Assembly: GCA_944323955.1 (NCBI GenBank)
Contig: CALUUK010000012.1
Coordinates: 1 to 47,464 of the forward strand
Length of the DNA: 47,464 nt
DNA from: Candidatus Gastranaerophilales bacterium
GTDB lineage: Bacteria > Cyanobacteriota > Vampirovibrionia > Gastranaerophilales > Gastranaerophilaceae
Direction of reading: 5' to 3'
Position 1 is the first letter of the stretch; every line of letters begins with the position of its first letter. The notes beneath the pieces are model-generated. The model saw only the letters and a program-made list of their open reading frames with translations. It did not search any database and was not told the DNA's origin. Below are positions 1 through 7,311 of this stretch, in pieces. The translations under genes and the position numbers were made by a program.

Positions 1-116
1 TTCTTATCGGGACGAGAACCGTGGTTCGATACAAAGCGAACAGTTGAACCGAAGGTGAAACTTGTGAGCCTGTATGCGGAGGCATTGCCGCAGCTGTCCC
101 ACCTGAGGAGTTTTTT
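1..116. ncRNA. Partial structured RNA candidate, identity unknown
   Basis: This non-coding stretch at the left edge has clear pairing potential. AGGTG (53-57) can pair with CACCT (100-104), and inside it TGCGG (75-79) pairs with CCGCA (88-92), extended by AGC/GCT. A T-run follows at 111-116. The 5' part (1-50) contains GAACC/GGTTC and GTTCG/CGAAC pairings. The segment is cut by the window edge. It loosely resembles the 3' part of a 6S RNA, but I could not match it to any family with confidence, and the strand is not settled. Its first 50 bases recur at 133-182. Confidence 0.35.
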
Positions 117-182
117 ATTGTTTAGAAAAGTGTTCTTATCGGGACGAGAACCGTGGTTCGATACAAAGCGAACAGTTGAACC
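1..182. repeat. Perfect 50-bp direct repeat (1-50 and 133-182)
   Basis: Bases 1-50 and 133-182 are identical, with a period of 132 bp. The left copy belongs to the structured segment at 1-116. The right copy stands alone just upstream of the pyruvate kinase gene and is not followed by the rest of the RNA. The left copy touches the window edge, so the repeat may be longer. The arrangement, one partial copy of an RNA-like unit beside the fuller one, parallels the tRNA partial copies at 3459-3640 and 5976-6177. Confidence 0.9.
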
Positions 183-248
183 TTGCAAAACATTACTTTT
201 TCTTTTTTTTCTTATGATACAATTGTCATAGTTAAATGGAGATTAATC

Positions 249-1673
249 ATGAATGATAAATTTTTGAAAAGAACTAAAATAGTTGCCACAGTAGGCCCTG
301 CAATTGATAACGAAAATAAAATAAAAGAACTAATTAACGCAGGTGTTAATGTATTCAGATTAAACACCTCTCACGGTAATATGGAATATCACAGAGAAAA
401 GTTTAATTTGATTAGAAAAGTATCTCAAAAAATAGGTGAATATGTCGCAATAATGGTTGATTTACAAGGTCCGAAAATCCGGGTCGGCAATATGGATAAA
501 GAAATTTTTCTTAAAGACGGAGAAAAAATTATTTTCTCTCCGATAAAAGAAGAAGGAACAATTCCTGTTGATTATGACGGTATTGCGAATGATGTGCAAA
601 AGGGCGATAAAATACTCATTGATGACGGTAAAATTTCCGTAATTGTTGATAAAACAGAAGAAAATAAAGTATATGTTACCGTCTTAAACGGAGGAATTTT
701 AAAACCGAGAAAAGGTATAAACATACCCTCCTCTGCTTCCAGTCTTGATTCTGTGACTCCAAAAGACGTAGAATTTATTAAATTTGCCGTTGACATGAAA
801 GCGGATTACATAGCACTATCTTTTGTAAGAGAAAAAAATGATGTTTTATTGGCGAAAAAATATATTAATGATTTCGGCTCATCAATTCCTTTAATAGCAA
901 AATTGGAAAAACCGCAAGCTATTGAAAATCTAAGTGAAATCGTTTCAGTAAGTGATTGCATCATGATTGCAAGGGGCGATCTCGGTATAGAACTTTCTCC
1001 TGTCGAGGTACCAATCTGTCAAAAAATAATTATTGACGAATGTAATAAACAAAAGAAACCTGTAATTGTTGCAACTCAAATGCTTGAATCGATGATTGGG
1101 GCGCCGATACCGACAAGAGCAGAAGCCTCCGATGTAGCAAATGCCATATTGGACGGAGCAGACGCAGTAATGTTATCAGGCGAGACATCAATAGGCGAAT
1201 ACGCGCTTGATGCGGTAAAAACAATGGCAGATATTGCAAAACAGGCAGAAACAAGCAGTTTTTATAAATTTGACAGAGACTTTGAAGTATCCGAAGATAT
1301 GGCTTTGACTCGTCAAGCTATAGTTTTTGGTGCGGATAAAATGCTCAAATACGTTAATGCAAAAGCGGTTTTAAGTTTTTCACATTTCGGTTATTCAACA
1401 AGACTTGTATCAAAATTAAAACCGTCAGTACCTGTTATTATGGTATCGGATTTGGAGGAAACTTGCCGAAAAATGACTTTAATGTGGGGAATTTTTCCTT
1501 ATTTAAAAAAATGGGATAATGAATCGGGCGATGATCTTTTTATAAAAATCGATGAATTTTTAATAAATGAAATCGGGCTAAAAATGGGAGACTATGTCAT
1601 CATTATAGGCTCGTCCCTAAACCTGATTACAGGCAGAACAAACTTTGTCAGAGTTCACAAAATAGGAACATAA
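249..1673 (+). CDS. pyk: Pyruvate kinase
   Basis: This enzyme converts phosphoenolpyruvate and ADP to pyruvate and ATP, the last ATP-yielding step of glycolysis, in the cytosol. The 474-residue product has the expected family features: TVGPA near the N-terminus, the NTSHG segment, DLQGPKIR, and the active-site block IARGDLGIE followed by TQMLESM and PTRAEASDVANA. Length is typical of the short bacterial form, and the extra C-terminal PEP-utiliser domain seen in some bacteria is absent. I chose ATG 249 because a GGAG ribosome-binding site sits at 238-241 and homology begins there. The frame is open back to a TTG at 183, which lies at the end of the 50-bp repeat and is unlikely to be used. It is followed 26 bp later by a flavoprotein gene on the same strand. 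Confidence 0.97.
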   Translation: MNDKFLKRTKIVATVGPAIDNENKIKELINAGVNVFRLNTSHGNMEYHREKFNLIRKVSQKIGEYVAIMVDLQGPKIRVGNMDKEIFLKDGEKIIFSPIKEEGTIPVDYDGIANDVQKGDKILIDDGKISVIVDKTEENKVYVTVLNGGILKPRKGINIPSSASSLDSVTPKDVEFIKFAVDMKADYIALSFVREKNDVLLAKKYINDFGSSIPLIAKLEKPQAIENLSEIVSVSDCIMIARGDLGIELSPVEVPICQKIIIDECNKQKKPVIVATQMLESMIGAPIPTRAEASDVANAILDGADAVMLSGETSIGEYALDAVKTMADIAKQAETSSFYKFDRDFEVSEDMALTRQAIVFGADKMLKYVNAKAVLSFSHFGYSTRLVSKLKPSVPVIMVSDLEETCRKMTLMWGIFPYLKKWDNESGDDLFIKIDEFLINEIGLKMGDYVIIIGSSLNLITGRTNFVRVHKIGT

Positions 1674-1699
1674 AAATTATTTGAAAAGGACAGGCAATA

Positions 1700-2335
1700 A
1701 TGAAAGTTTTACTATTTAACGGTTCACCACACAAAGAAGGCTGTACTTATACGGCATTAAAAGAAGTTGCAAATACATTGAAAGAAGAAGGTATTGAAGC
1801 AGAAATTTTTCATGCCGGAAATGAAGCAATTGCATCATGCCGTTCCTGTTTTGCCTGTTCAAAAACAGGTAAATGTGTTATTAATGATAAGGTAAATGAT
1901 TTTGTTAATTTGATGGAAGAATGCGACGGATTAGTAATAGGTTCTCCTGTCCATTATGCTTCCGCATCCGGAGCAACGGTTTCTTTTTTGGATCGTGCTT
2001 TTTTCAGCGCATCAATGGCAGGACGCGGACACATTTTTAAATTTAAACCGGGATTTGCCGTTGCCAGTGCGAGAAGAGCCGGAACAACCGCAACCTTTGA
2101 CCAGTTAAACAAATATTTTACAATAACACAGATGCCTATTGTATCAGGAAGATATTGGAATATGGTGCATGGCAAGACCCCCGAAGATGTTAAACAGGAC
2201 AAAGAAGGTCTTCAAAATATGAGATTTCTTGCACGCAACATGGCCTGGATTTTAAAATGCAAAGACATTGCCCTAAAATCAGGTCTGTCTCTTCCTAATG
2301 AAGAAGAAGTTACTTATACCAATTTTATAAACTAG
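1700..2335 (+). CDS. NAD(P)H-dependent FMN flavoprotein (flavodoxin-like fold)
   Basis: The 211-residue protein matches the NADPH-dependent FMN reductase/iron-sulfur flavoprotein group. It starts MKVLLFNGSPHKEG, the typical first beta strand and phosphate-binding loop for FMN. The segment SCRSCFACSKTGKC (about 46-59) is the cysteine-rich loop seen in ISF-like members, where it can hold an Fe-S cluster. GSPVHYASASG (about 81-91) is the second flavin-contact loop. It probably reduces flavins, quinones or nitro compounds using NAD(P)H; the true substrate cannot be read from sequence. AAGGACAGG precedes the ATG. It lies 26 bp after pyk and may be co-transcribed. It ends two bases before the stop codon of the convergent small gene at 2338. 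Confidence 0.85.
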   Translation: MKVLLFNGSPHKEGCTYTALKEVANTLKEEGIEAEIFHAGNEAIASCRSCFACSKTGKCVINDKVNDFVNLMEECDGLVIGSPVHYASASGATVSFLDRAFFSASMAGRGHIFKFKPGFAVASARRAGTTATFDQLNKYFTITQMPIVSGRYWNMVHGKTPEDVKQDKEGLQNMRFLARNMAWILKCKDIALKSGLSLPNEEEVTYTNFIN

Positions 2336-2337
2336 TT

Positions 2338-2574
2338 TCACGCTATCTTATTAAATTTAGATTTACATTTATTTATCAAACGGCTAATGTTATCTTCTTT
2401 TGAAAATAAAGCACCGCCTACCAGCATAACAGCGGACACTATTGCGGAAAACAATGCCGCATCTTTGATTGTAATATTATTATGATGTGTTGCATAATCA
2501 TAATTATAACTGTCATCATATCCTTTAAAAATAGCGGCGGAAGGAATACTTGTTGATATTTTGCATATTTTCAT
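2338..2574 (-). CDS. Small membrane protein with Phe-Lys-Gly N-terminal leader
   Basis: I do not recognise this 78-residue protein. It begins MKICKISTSIPSAAIFKG, matching the short leader ending in a Phe-(Gly/Lys)-Gly-like motif seen on several other proteins in this window (for example the GAPDH paralogue at 25254-26495). One hydrophobic stretch (about 39-57, ALFSAIVSAVMLVGGALF) could span a membrane, followed by a basic tail with four lysines and one arginine. There is no cleavable Sec-type signal at the N-terminus. The ribosome-binding site is weak. Support for the gene comes from the leader and from its neat fit between genes; function is unknown. Confidence 0.6.
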   Translation of the reverse strand: MKICKISTSIPSAAIFKGYDDSYNYDYATHHNNITIKDAALFSAIVSAVMLVGGALFSKEDNISRLINKCKSKFNKIA

Positions 2575-2747
2575 AAAAAACTTTCACTCTTATCTAAAAT
2601 GTTTTTACATAATAGCTAAAGAGAATATTATTTTGTATCGGTAATACATTACTCCAATATGATAATTTATGCGGCAAAAAATTTGCCTGCAGAATATAAC
2701 ATTGTTAATTCTGATAAGGGATGTTAAAATACAAAAAAGGAGATGTT

Positions 2748-3395
2748 ATGTTTAACAATATGATTTTATGGAATTTATCCTATGGTATATATGTTATTTC
2801 GGTCATGGATAACGGAAGACCTACAGGATGTATTGCGAACTGTGCAATGCAATTAACAACAGATACCATTGCAATAAGCCTAAACCATAAAAATCACACA
2901 AATGAAGTTATAAAAAGAAATAAAGAATTTTCTATTTCCATATTATCAAATAATTCAGACCGTAACATAATTTCTGTTTTCGGGTTTACATCCGGAAGAG
3001 ATAAAAACAAATTTGAGAATATAGATTATACAATCATAAATAATCTTCCCGTACTTAAAGACTGCAGCGGATACATAACACTAAAAACAATTCAGGAGCT
3101 GGAACTTGAAACTCATACTTTATTTATCGCAAAGATAACAGGCGGAGATTTATTAAATAACGAAATACCTATGACATATAAATATTATCATGATGTTATA
3201 AAAGGCCGTGCACCAAAAACGGCCCCTACATATATAGACCCTGAAAAAACCGCTCAAAAGGAAGAAAACGATAAAGCGCCGAGATACAAATGCAAAATAT
3301 GCGGTTATATATATGAAGGTGATATTACAAAAGAAGACATTAATTATGTTTGCCCGATATGTAAACAGCCTAAAAGTGTTTTTATACCGTTTTAA
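2748..3395 (+). CDS. Flavin reductase domain-rubredoxin fusion (Hrb-like)
   Basis: The 215-residue protein joins two redox modules. The N-terminal ~160 residues resemble the flavin reductase-like FMN-binding domain (GCIANCAMQLT, ISLNHKNHTNE, FSISILS). The C-terminal ~40 residues form a rubredoxin-type iron site with two Cys pairs, CKICGY and CPICKQP. This order is that of high-molecular-weight rubredoxin (Hrb) from anaerobes, which passes electrons from NAD(P)H to flavodiiron proteins that remove O2 or NO. No flavodiiron gene is in the window. I chose ATG 2748 because AAAAAAGGAG ends five bases upstream; an in-frame ATG at 2721 has no such site. The role fits the nitrosative-stress genes at 43396-46165. 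Confidence 0.88.
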   Translation: MFNNMILWNLSYGIYVISVMDNGRPTGCIANCAMQLTTDTIAISLNHKNHTNEVIKRNKEFSISILSNNSDRNIISVFGFTSGRDKNKFENIDYTIINNLPVLKDCSGYITLKTIQELELETHTLFIAKITGGDLLNNEIPMTYKYYHDVIKGRAPKTAPTYIDPEKTAQKEENDKAPRYKCKICGYIYEGDITKEDINYVCPICKQPKSVFIPF

Positions 3396-3458
3396 GATAA
3401 TTGCAAACAAACAAATGTTATGGTAGTATAAAAAAGTCCTAATATTAATGTTGAATAT

Positions 3459-3640
3459 AGGCAATTAGCGCAGTTGACTCTGCCGAGGGGAAGGTGACTA
3501 AATGTCACGTTACCCGAGAGGTAGCATCACATTGATAATTGAATATTTTGGGCGGTTAGCGCAGTTGACTCTGCCGAGGGGAAGGTGACTAAATGTCACG
3601 TTACCCGAGAGGTAGCATCACATTGATAATTGAATATTTT
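3459..3640 (+). repeat. Two tandem 91-bp copies of the tRNA-Val 5' half with a D-arm hairpin
   Basis: Two units (3459-3549 and 3550-3640, period 91 bp) lie directly 5' of the intact tRNA-Val. Each starts like the tRNA (GGGCGGTTAGCGCAGTTG in the second, slightly decayed in the first). Each is then interrupted in the D-loop by about 40 bp holding a hairpin, and resumes with GGTAGC-ATCACATTGA before drifting into AT-rich sequence. The anticodon-arm 3' side, T-arm and 3' acceptor strand are missing, so neither unit can fold as a tRNA. In the first unit CTGCC (3480-3484) can pair with GGTAG (3520-3524), enclosing GTGAC-TAAAT-GTCAC (3494-3508). From the D-stem onward the two copies are essentially identical. 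Confidence 0.9.
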
Positions 3641-3716
3641 GGGCGGTTAGCGCAGTTGGTAGCGCATCACATTGACATTGTGGAGGTCGCTGGTTCGAGT
3701 CCAGTACTGCCCACCA
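3641..3716 (+). tRNA. tRNA-Val (anticodon GAC)
   Basis: A full cloverleaf is visible: acceptor stem GGGCGGT/ACTGCCC with one G-U pair, D-stem GCGC/GCGC, anticodon stem TCACA/TGTGG around loop TTGACAT (anticodon GAC), and T-stem GCTGG/CCAGT around TTCGAGT. The 3' CCA is encoded (3714-3716). GAC reads GUU and GUC valine codons. Two imperfect 5'-half copies precede it in tandem, and a glycosyltransferase gene begins 22 bases after its end. Confidence 0.97.
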
Positions 3717-3738
3717 TTTTTATTTACGGAGTGAATTA

Positions 3739-4671
3739 ATGACAAATTTTAAATTTATACTAACTCATCTGATTTATAAAAGTCTAAAATTTATTAATTA
3801 CTACGCAGGTACAATATATCTGTTAAAACAATATTTATATGTAATTGATAAAATAAAATACCCCTCCCCAACAGAGAAAAACGATACGGATAAAAGTAAT
3901 TATGTTTGGACAATGTGGTGGCAGGGTGAAGTTCCCGAATTGGTCAGTGTTTGTATTTCAAGTATTAAACGATTTTATCCGGATACAATTGTTATAACGG
4001 AAAATAATTTAAAAGATTATGTTGAAATTCCGGACTATATCATAGAAAAAATGAAAAAAAGGCAAATATGTTTGGCTCTTTTTTCCGATATAGTCAGACT
4101 TTGTTTACTTGAAAAATACGGCGGAACATGGATTGATTCGACCTGTTATTTAACAAATAAAATTCCAAATTACATAACTAATTCCGACATCTTTTTATTC
4201 GAGACAAAAAGATGTGAATATTTCGGGTATATAAATTATTTTTACGATTTAATAAGTAGTTTCTTTATATATGCCAAAAAAGATAATTATATTATAAAAG
4301 TTTTAAAAGCATTCCATCTGGAATATTGGAAATATGAGAATAAATCAGCACATTATTTTCTGTTTCACAAGTTTTGTGAACTGGCAAAGAAATATAATAG
4401 TAATTTTAAAGAAGAATGGGATAAAATACCTATTTCCTGCGGTATAAATACAAAAACAATGGCACATGTTTTGAAAAAACCGTTTGACAAAGATATTTAT
4501 GATTATCTGCATAATACAAGTTTTGTGCATAAACTAACCTATAAAAATTTTGACAGCGAAAAAATTCCTAAAGACAGTTTATATTTCTACTTAAAAGAGC
4601 AGGTAACATCAAAGGGATTTCAAATATCTTCTGATAAAAATCAAGTATCTCGGAAGGAAATAAGCCATTAA
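3739..4671 (+). CDS. Capsular polysaccharide-type glycosyltransferase
   Basis: The 310-residue protein resembles the capsular polysaccharide synthesis glycosyltransferase family (DXD-containing, GT32-like). VWTMWWQGEVPELV starts the nucleotide-sugar domain, and FSDIVRLCLLEKYGGTWIDS (about 114-133) is the characteristic helix plus D-x-D-like metal/donor motif. It probably transfers a sugar to a surface polysaccharide at the inner face of the membrane; donor and acceptor are unknown. CGGAG lies eight bases before ATG 3739. The gene's last 63 bases overlap, tail to tail, the end of the flippase gene on the other strand, which suggests the two belong to one polysaccharide function. Confidence 0.85.
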   Translation: MTNFKFILTHLIYKSLKFINYYAGTIYLLKQYLYVIDKIKYPSPTEKNDTDKSNYVWTMWWQGEVPELVSVCISSIKRFYPDTIVITENNLKDYVEIPDYIIEKMKKRQICLALFSDIVRLCLLEKYGGTWIDSTCYLTNKIPNYITNSDIFLFETKRCEYFGYINYFYDLISSFFIYAKKDNYIIKVLKAFHLEYWKYENKSAHYFLFHKFCELAKKYNSNFKEEWDKIPISCGINTKTMAHVLKKPFDKDIYDYLHNTSFVHKLTYKNFDSEKIPKDSLYFYLKEQVTSKGFQISSDKNQVSRKEISH

Positions 4672-5835
4672 TATAAAATAGAATAACAAAATCGCATATA
4701 TACCAAAGCGATAGAGGACAGCCAAACTAACCACCGAGATAATAAATCCTTCAATCTGACAGCGCTGATTAAATTTTTGATTTCCGCTTGCGGTTAAATA
4801 TGTTGCAAGTACCCCGCTGACACCATTCAACAAAGTTATAACGGAAAGAAGCACTAATATCGGATATCCGTTTAAATAATACTCTTTATTGTATATAAGC
4901 AGCAAAAGATTTTTTCCAAACAGAAGCAAGAAAACAACAACTACCGCATTTATGTAGAAAATTACCAACGCACTTTTTTTCATTACTCGGATAACTTCAT
5001 CTTTGGATTTATTTATCATTTCGGGTAAAATTTGCTGGAGCTGCGCTAAGGCAAACAACGAAGGAATGGTAGCTATATTATTGGAGGCAAAAAACAATGC
5101 CGCGGTTTCTTTTGGAAATAATGTTGCAACAACCAGTGAAGGAAGAGAAATCCTTGTCAAAAGAAGCGCAGAAGAAGTCATATACGGAATAATTCTTTTA
5201 TCTATAATTTTTCCTACATTCCTAAATAATTTAAAAAATTTAAAATAATTAATTTTTATGTAAAAAGAACATTGAACAAAGTTAATAACACCAAGTACAA
5301 GATATATAATAAGGTACTTTACAAGCGAAAGTTTCAGTATCAATGCACAAACGGCAATAATAACAGAAACGATGCTGTATAGAATATTAATTATACCGAT
5401 TTGTTTGAATTTCTTAGATGCCTGAAAATAAGGAAGAACAAGAGCAAAAAAAGTTCCGTCAAAGAAGCACTTAACCATTACCAGTGCAAAAACAAAATGG
5501 TCTTCCATAGGAACAAAAGCAGAGACTATCACGTATAAAGCAGTAATCAATACAGCCATTCCGATGAAAAAAGTCTGTTTTATTTTTACCATTTTTGCTT
5601 CATTATTTGCAGAGACCAAAATAAATTCGTTATATCCGAGATTTGCAATCAATAATAAATACGAAGCCAAATTAGCATAACTGGAATACAGACCGTAGTC
5701 ATAAACACTGAGATATCTCGCAATAAAAAAAACACTGAATGCTCCGGCTATTTTTCTTGAATAAAGAGAAACAGCATATAAGTTTGAAGTTATCAGATTC
5801 TTTAAAAATTGCAATATTTGTTTTGTTTTATCCAT
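4609..5835 (-). CDS. Polysaccharide flippase, Wzx/MATE-like membrane protein
   Basis: The 408-residue protein has about 12 hydrophobic segments spread along its length and the look of the oligosaccharide flippase group (polysaccharide biosynthesis family, MOP superfamily), which moves lipid-linked sugar units across the inner membrane. AGAFSVFFIARYLSVYDYGLY near the N-terminus is a typical Wzx opening. The frame stays open upstream through the tRNA at 5904-5975, but I place the start at ATG 5835: homology begins there, and a TATAAT lies six bases before the ATG, so the message may be leaderless. Its 3' end overlaps the convergent glycosyltransferase gene by 63 bp. Confidence 0.85.
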   Translation of the reverse strand: MDKTKQILQFLKNLITSNLYAVSLYSRKIAGAFSVFFIARYLSVYDYGLYSSYANLASYLLLIANLGYNEFILVSANNEAKMVKIKQTFFIGMAVLITALYVIVSAFVPMEDHFVFALVMVKCFFDGTFFALVLPYFQASKKFKQIGIINILYSIVSVIIAVCALILKLSLVKYLIIYLVLGVINFVQCSFYIKINYFKFFKLFRNVGKIIDKRIIPYMTSSALLLTRISLPSLVVATLFPKETAALFFASNNIATIPSLFALAQLQQILPEMINKSKDEVIRVMKKSALVIFYINAVVVVFLLLFGKNLLLLIYNKEYYLNGYPILVLLSVITLLNGVSGVLATYLTASGNQKFNQRCQIEGFIISVVSLAVLYRFGIYAILLFYFILMAYFLPRYLIFIRRYLKSL

Positions 5836-5903
5836 AACGCAATTATACAATAAACAATTTAAGTGCTGAGCGTAAGAAAACAGACAAAATTTGCACAAAA
5901 AAC

Positions 5904-5975
5904 TGGGCCCGGTAGGATTCGAACCTACGACCAAGGGATTATGAGTCCCCTGCGCTACCGCTGCGCCACAAGCCC
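5904..5975 (-). tRNA. tRNA with anticodon CAT (elongator Met or Ile2)
   Basis: On the minus strand a cloverleaf is formed by acceptor GGGCTTG/CGGGCCC, D-stem GCGC/GCGC, anticodon stem GGGGA/TCCCT around CTCATAA, and T-stem GTAGG/CCTAC around TTCGAAT, followed by discriminator A. The 3' CCA is not encoded, unlike the Val tRNA. The anticodon stem lacks the three consecutive G-C pairs of initiator tRNA, so this is elongator tRNA-Met or the lysidine-modified tRNA-Ile2; the sequence alone does not separate them. Two tandem imperfect copies of its 5' half precede it. Confidence 0.93.
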
Positions 5976-6177
5976 ATGTTTTCTTAATTTTCAATGTTCC
6001 AGCTTGCGGTAGCTGCGCTACCTACCTCTCGAAAAACGATACTTAATCGTTTTTCTCGGCACAGTGCCACAAGCCCATGTTTTCTTAATTTTCAATGTTC
6101 CAGCTTGCGGTAGCTGCGCTACCTACCTCTCGAAAAACGATACTTAATCGTTTTTCTCGGCACAGTGCCACAAGCCC
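5976..6177 (-). repeat. Two tandem 101-bp copies of the CAT tRNA 5' half with a D-arm hairpin
   Basis: Read on the minus strand, two identical 101-bp units (6177-6077 and 6076-5976) run straight into the intact tRNA at 5975. Each begins with the tRNA's GGGCTTGTGGC. It then carries an insert with a perfect 10-bp hairpin (arms 6031-6040 and 6046-6055 in the nearer copy, five-base loop), continues with GTAGCGCAG, and departs from the tRNA. A second small hairpin, GGTAGC-GCA-GCTACC, follows. T-arm and 3' acceptor strand are missing. The insert borders, TGCCGAG on one side and CGAGAGGTAG on the other, are the same as in the tRNA-Val copies. Confidence 0.92.
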
Positions 6178-6199
6178 ATGCACTAAATAAAGAATAACA

Positions 6200-7183
6200 T
6201 TAACAATTTTTGTCGTCAAGAAAAATTTCACGGTAATCAGCAAGCATGGCAGCACCGACCGCACCTGAAAAATCACCGAGTTGAGCACGTTCAAATACAA
6301 TTTCACGGGAAGGTACCGCAAGGGAATTTTCTTTTGCAAGTTTGACAGTTTTTTCATAGAAATAATCAATGCCGTTTATAAGTCCGCCGCCAAGAATTAT
6401 TTTAGACGGATTATAAAAATTAATTATTGAAGCAATTCCCAATGACAAATAAAAGCAAGTTTCATCAAGCACATCAATAACGGTTTTATCATTATTTTCC
6501 AGTGCCTTTTTCAACATCGCGGTTTTAATAGGCTTATCTTCTTTCATATAATTTATAATGTCAGAATTTACTCCCCTGTTAAGTTCAGCGCGAATTTTTC
6601 TTTCAATAGCAAGCCTTGACGCATAGGCTTCAAGACAACCTTTTGCACCGCAGCCGCAAAGTCTGCCATTGGGCTCAATAATAATATGACCTATTTCACC
6701 GGCACTGCCGGTGGCGCCATACCTGATTTTTCCGTTTTGAACGATACAAGACCCTACACCTGTACCTGCAAAAATACATACAAAATCTGTTTCTCCCTTA
6801 CCGCTTCCAAAAAGAATCTCGCCTATTGTTGCAACTTCAACATCATTCCCCAAATAAACGGGTTTTGAAAATTCTTTTTCCAAAATTTCCTTTATAGGTA
6901 CATTCTGAAGTCCGATATTCGGTGCATTTATAATTATTCCGTTTTGTCTGTCTGTCTGACCTGCAGCACCCATTCCTATATTTTCAATTTCTGATAATTT
7001 TTTATCAGCGGCAATTATAACCTCTTTAACAGATTTTATTATTTTTTTAATAAGTTTATCACTGCCTTTATCTTTTTTTGTCTTTACTTTTACAAAGCTC
7101 AAGACTTCGCCCGTTTTTTTATCCGCGAGTACCGTTAGTATTTTTGTTCCGCCTAAATCTATTCCGATAGAATAACTATTCAT
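6200..7183 (-). CDS. ROK-family sugar kinase, probable glucokinase
   Basis: The 327-residue protein carries the ROK signature. GIDLGGTKI at the N-terminus is the ATP phosphate-binding loop. GTGVGSCIV and GEIGHIIIEPNGRLCGCGAKGCLEAYAS-type segments (about 141-187) contain the catalytic-side residues, the HxxI motif and the Cys residues (CGCGxxGC) that bind zinc in this family. GGGLI near residue 275 belongs to the second half. It most likely phosphorylates glucose or a related hexose to feed glycolysis, matching pyruvate kinase and the secreted GH13 enzyme in this window; the exact sugar is not certain. AAAGGAATC precedes ATG 7183. The C-terminus lies 22 bp from the tRNA repeat block. Confidence 0.9.
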   Translation of the reverse strand: MNSYSIGIDLGGTKILTVLADKKTGEVLSFVKVKTKKDKGSDKLIKKIIKSVKEVIIAADKKLSEIENIGMGAAGQTDRQNGIIINAPNIGLQNVPIKEILEKEFSKPVYLGNDVEVATIGEILFGSGKGETDFVCIFAGTGVGSCIVQNGKIRYGATGSAGEIGHIIIEPNGRLCGCGAKGCLEAYASRLAIERKIRAELNRGVNSDIINYMKEDKPIKTAMLKKALENNDKTVIDVLDETCFYLSLGIASIINFYNPSKIILGGGLINGIDYFYEKTVKLAKENSLAVPSREIVFERAQLGDFSGAVGAAMLADYREIFLDDKNC

Positions 7184-7273
7184 TCGTTGATTCCTTTTAT
7201 TTAATTATAACATTTTTTCATCCAATTTAAATTAAATGTTAATTAAAAGGTTTAAATCATGGCTTAAATAGGG

Positions 7274-7279
7274 TATAAT
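7274..7279 (+). promoter_or_regulatory. Likely -10 element for hpf
   Basis: TATAAT lies 33 bases upstream of the hpf start codon in the divergent region between the ROK kinase and hpf. The -35 side (TTTAAA near 7251) is poor, so only the -10 is well supported. Confidence 0.4.
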
Positions 7280-7311
7280 AAGTAAGTATACATTTTATGG
7301 AGGCAAAATAA

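Noticed and set aside
183-248. Longer N-terminus for pyruvate kinase
   Set aside because: The TTG start lies at the repeat edge, the added residues do not align with the family, and GGAG precedes ATG 249.
3430-3640. T-box riboswitch before the glycosyltransferase
   Set aside because: The copies mimic a tRNA, but no T-box sequence (GGUACCGCG-like) or specifier stem is present, and an intact tRNA lies between them and the gene.
5836-5994. N-terminal extension of the flippase frame to 5994
   Set aside because: It reads through the CAT tRNA gene. The extra residues are a translation of the tRNA and have no homology, and a better start with nearby TATAAT is at 5835.
3459-6177. CRISPR array reading of the tandem units
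   Set aside because: Units are 91 and 101 bp, only two copies each, contiguous without spacers, and derived from tRNA sequence.
6085-6369. Open frame of 94 residues on the minus strand
   Set aside because: It overlaps the tRNA repeat block and the end of the ROK kinase in another frame and has no recognisable domain.
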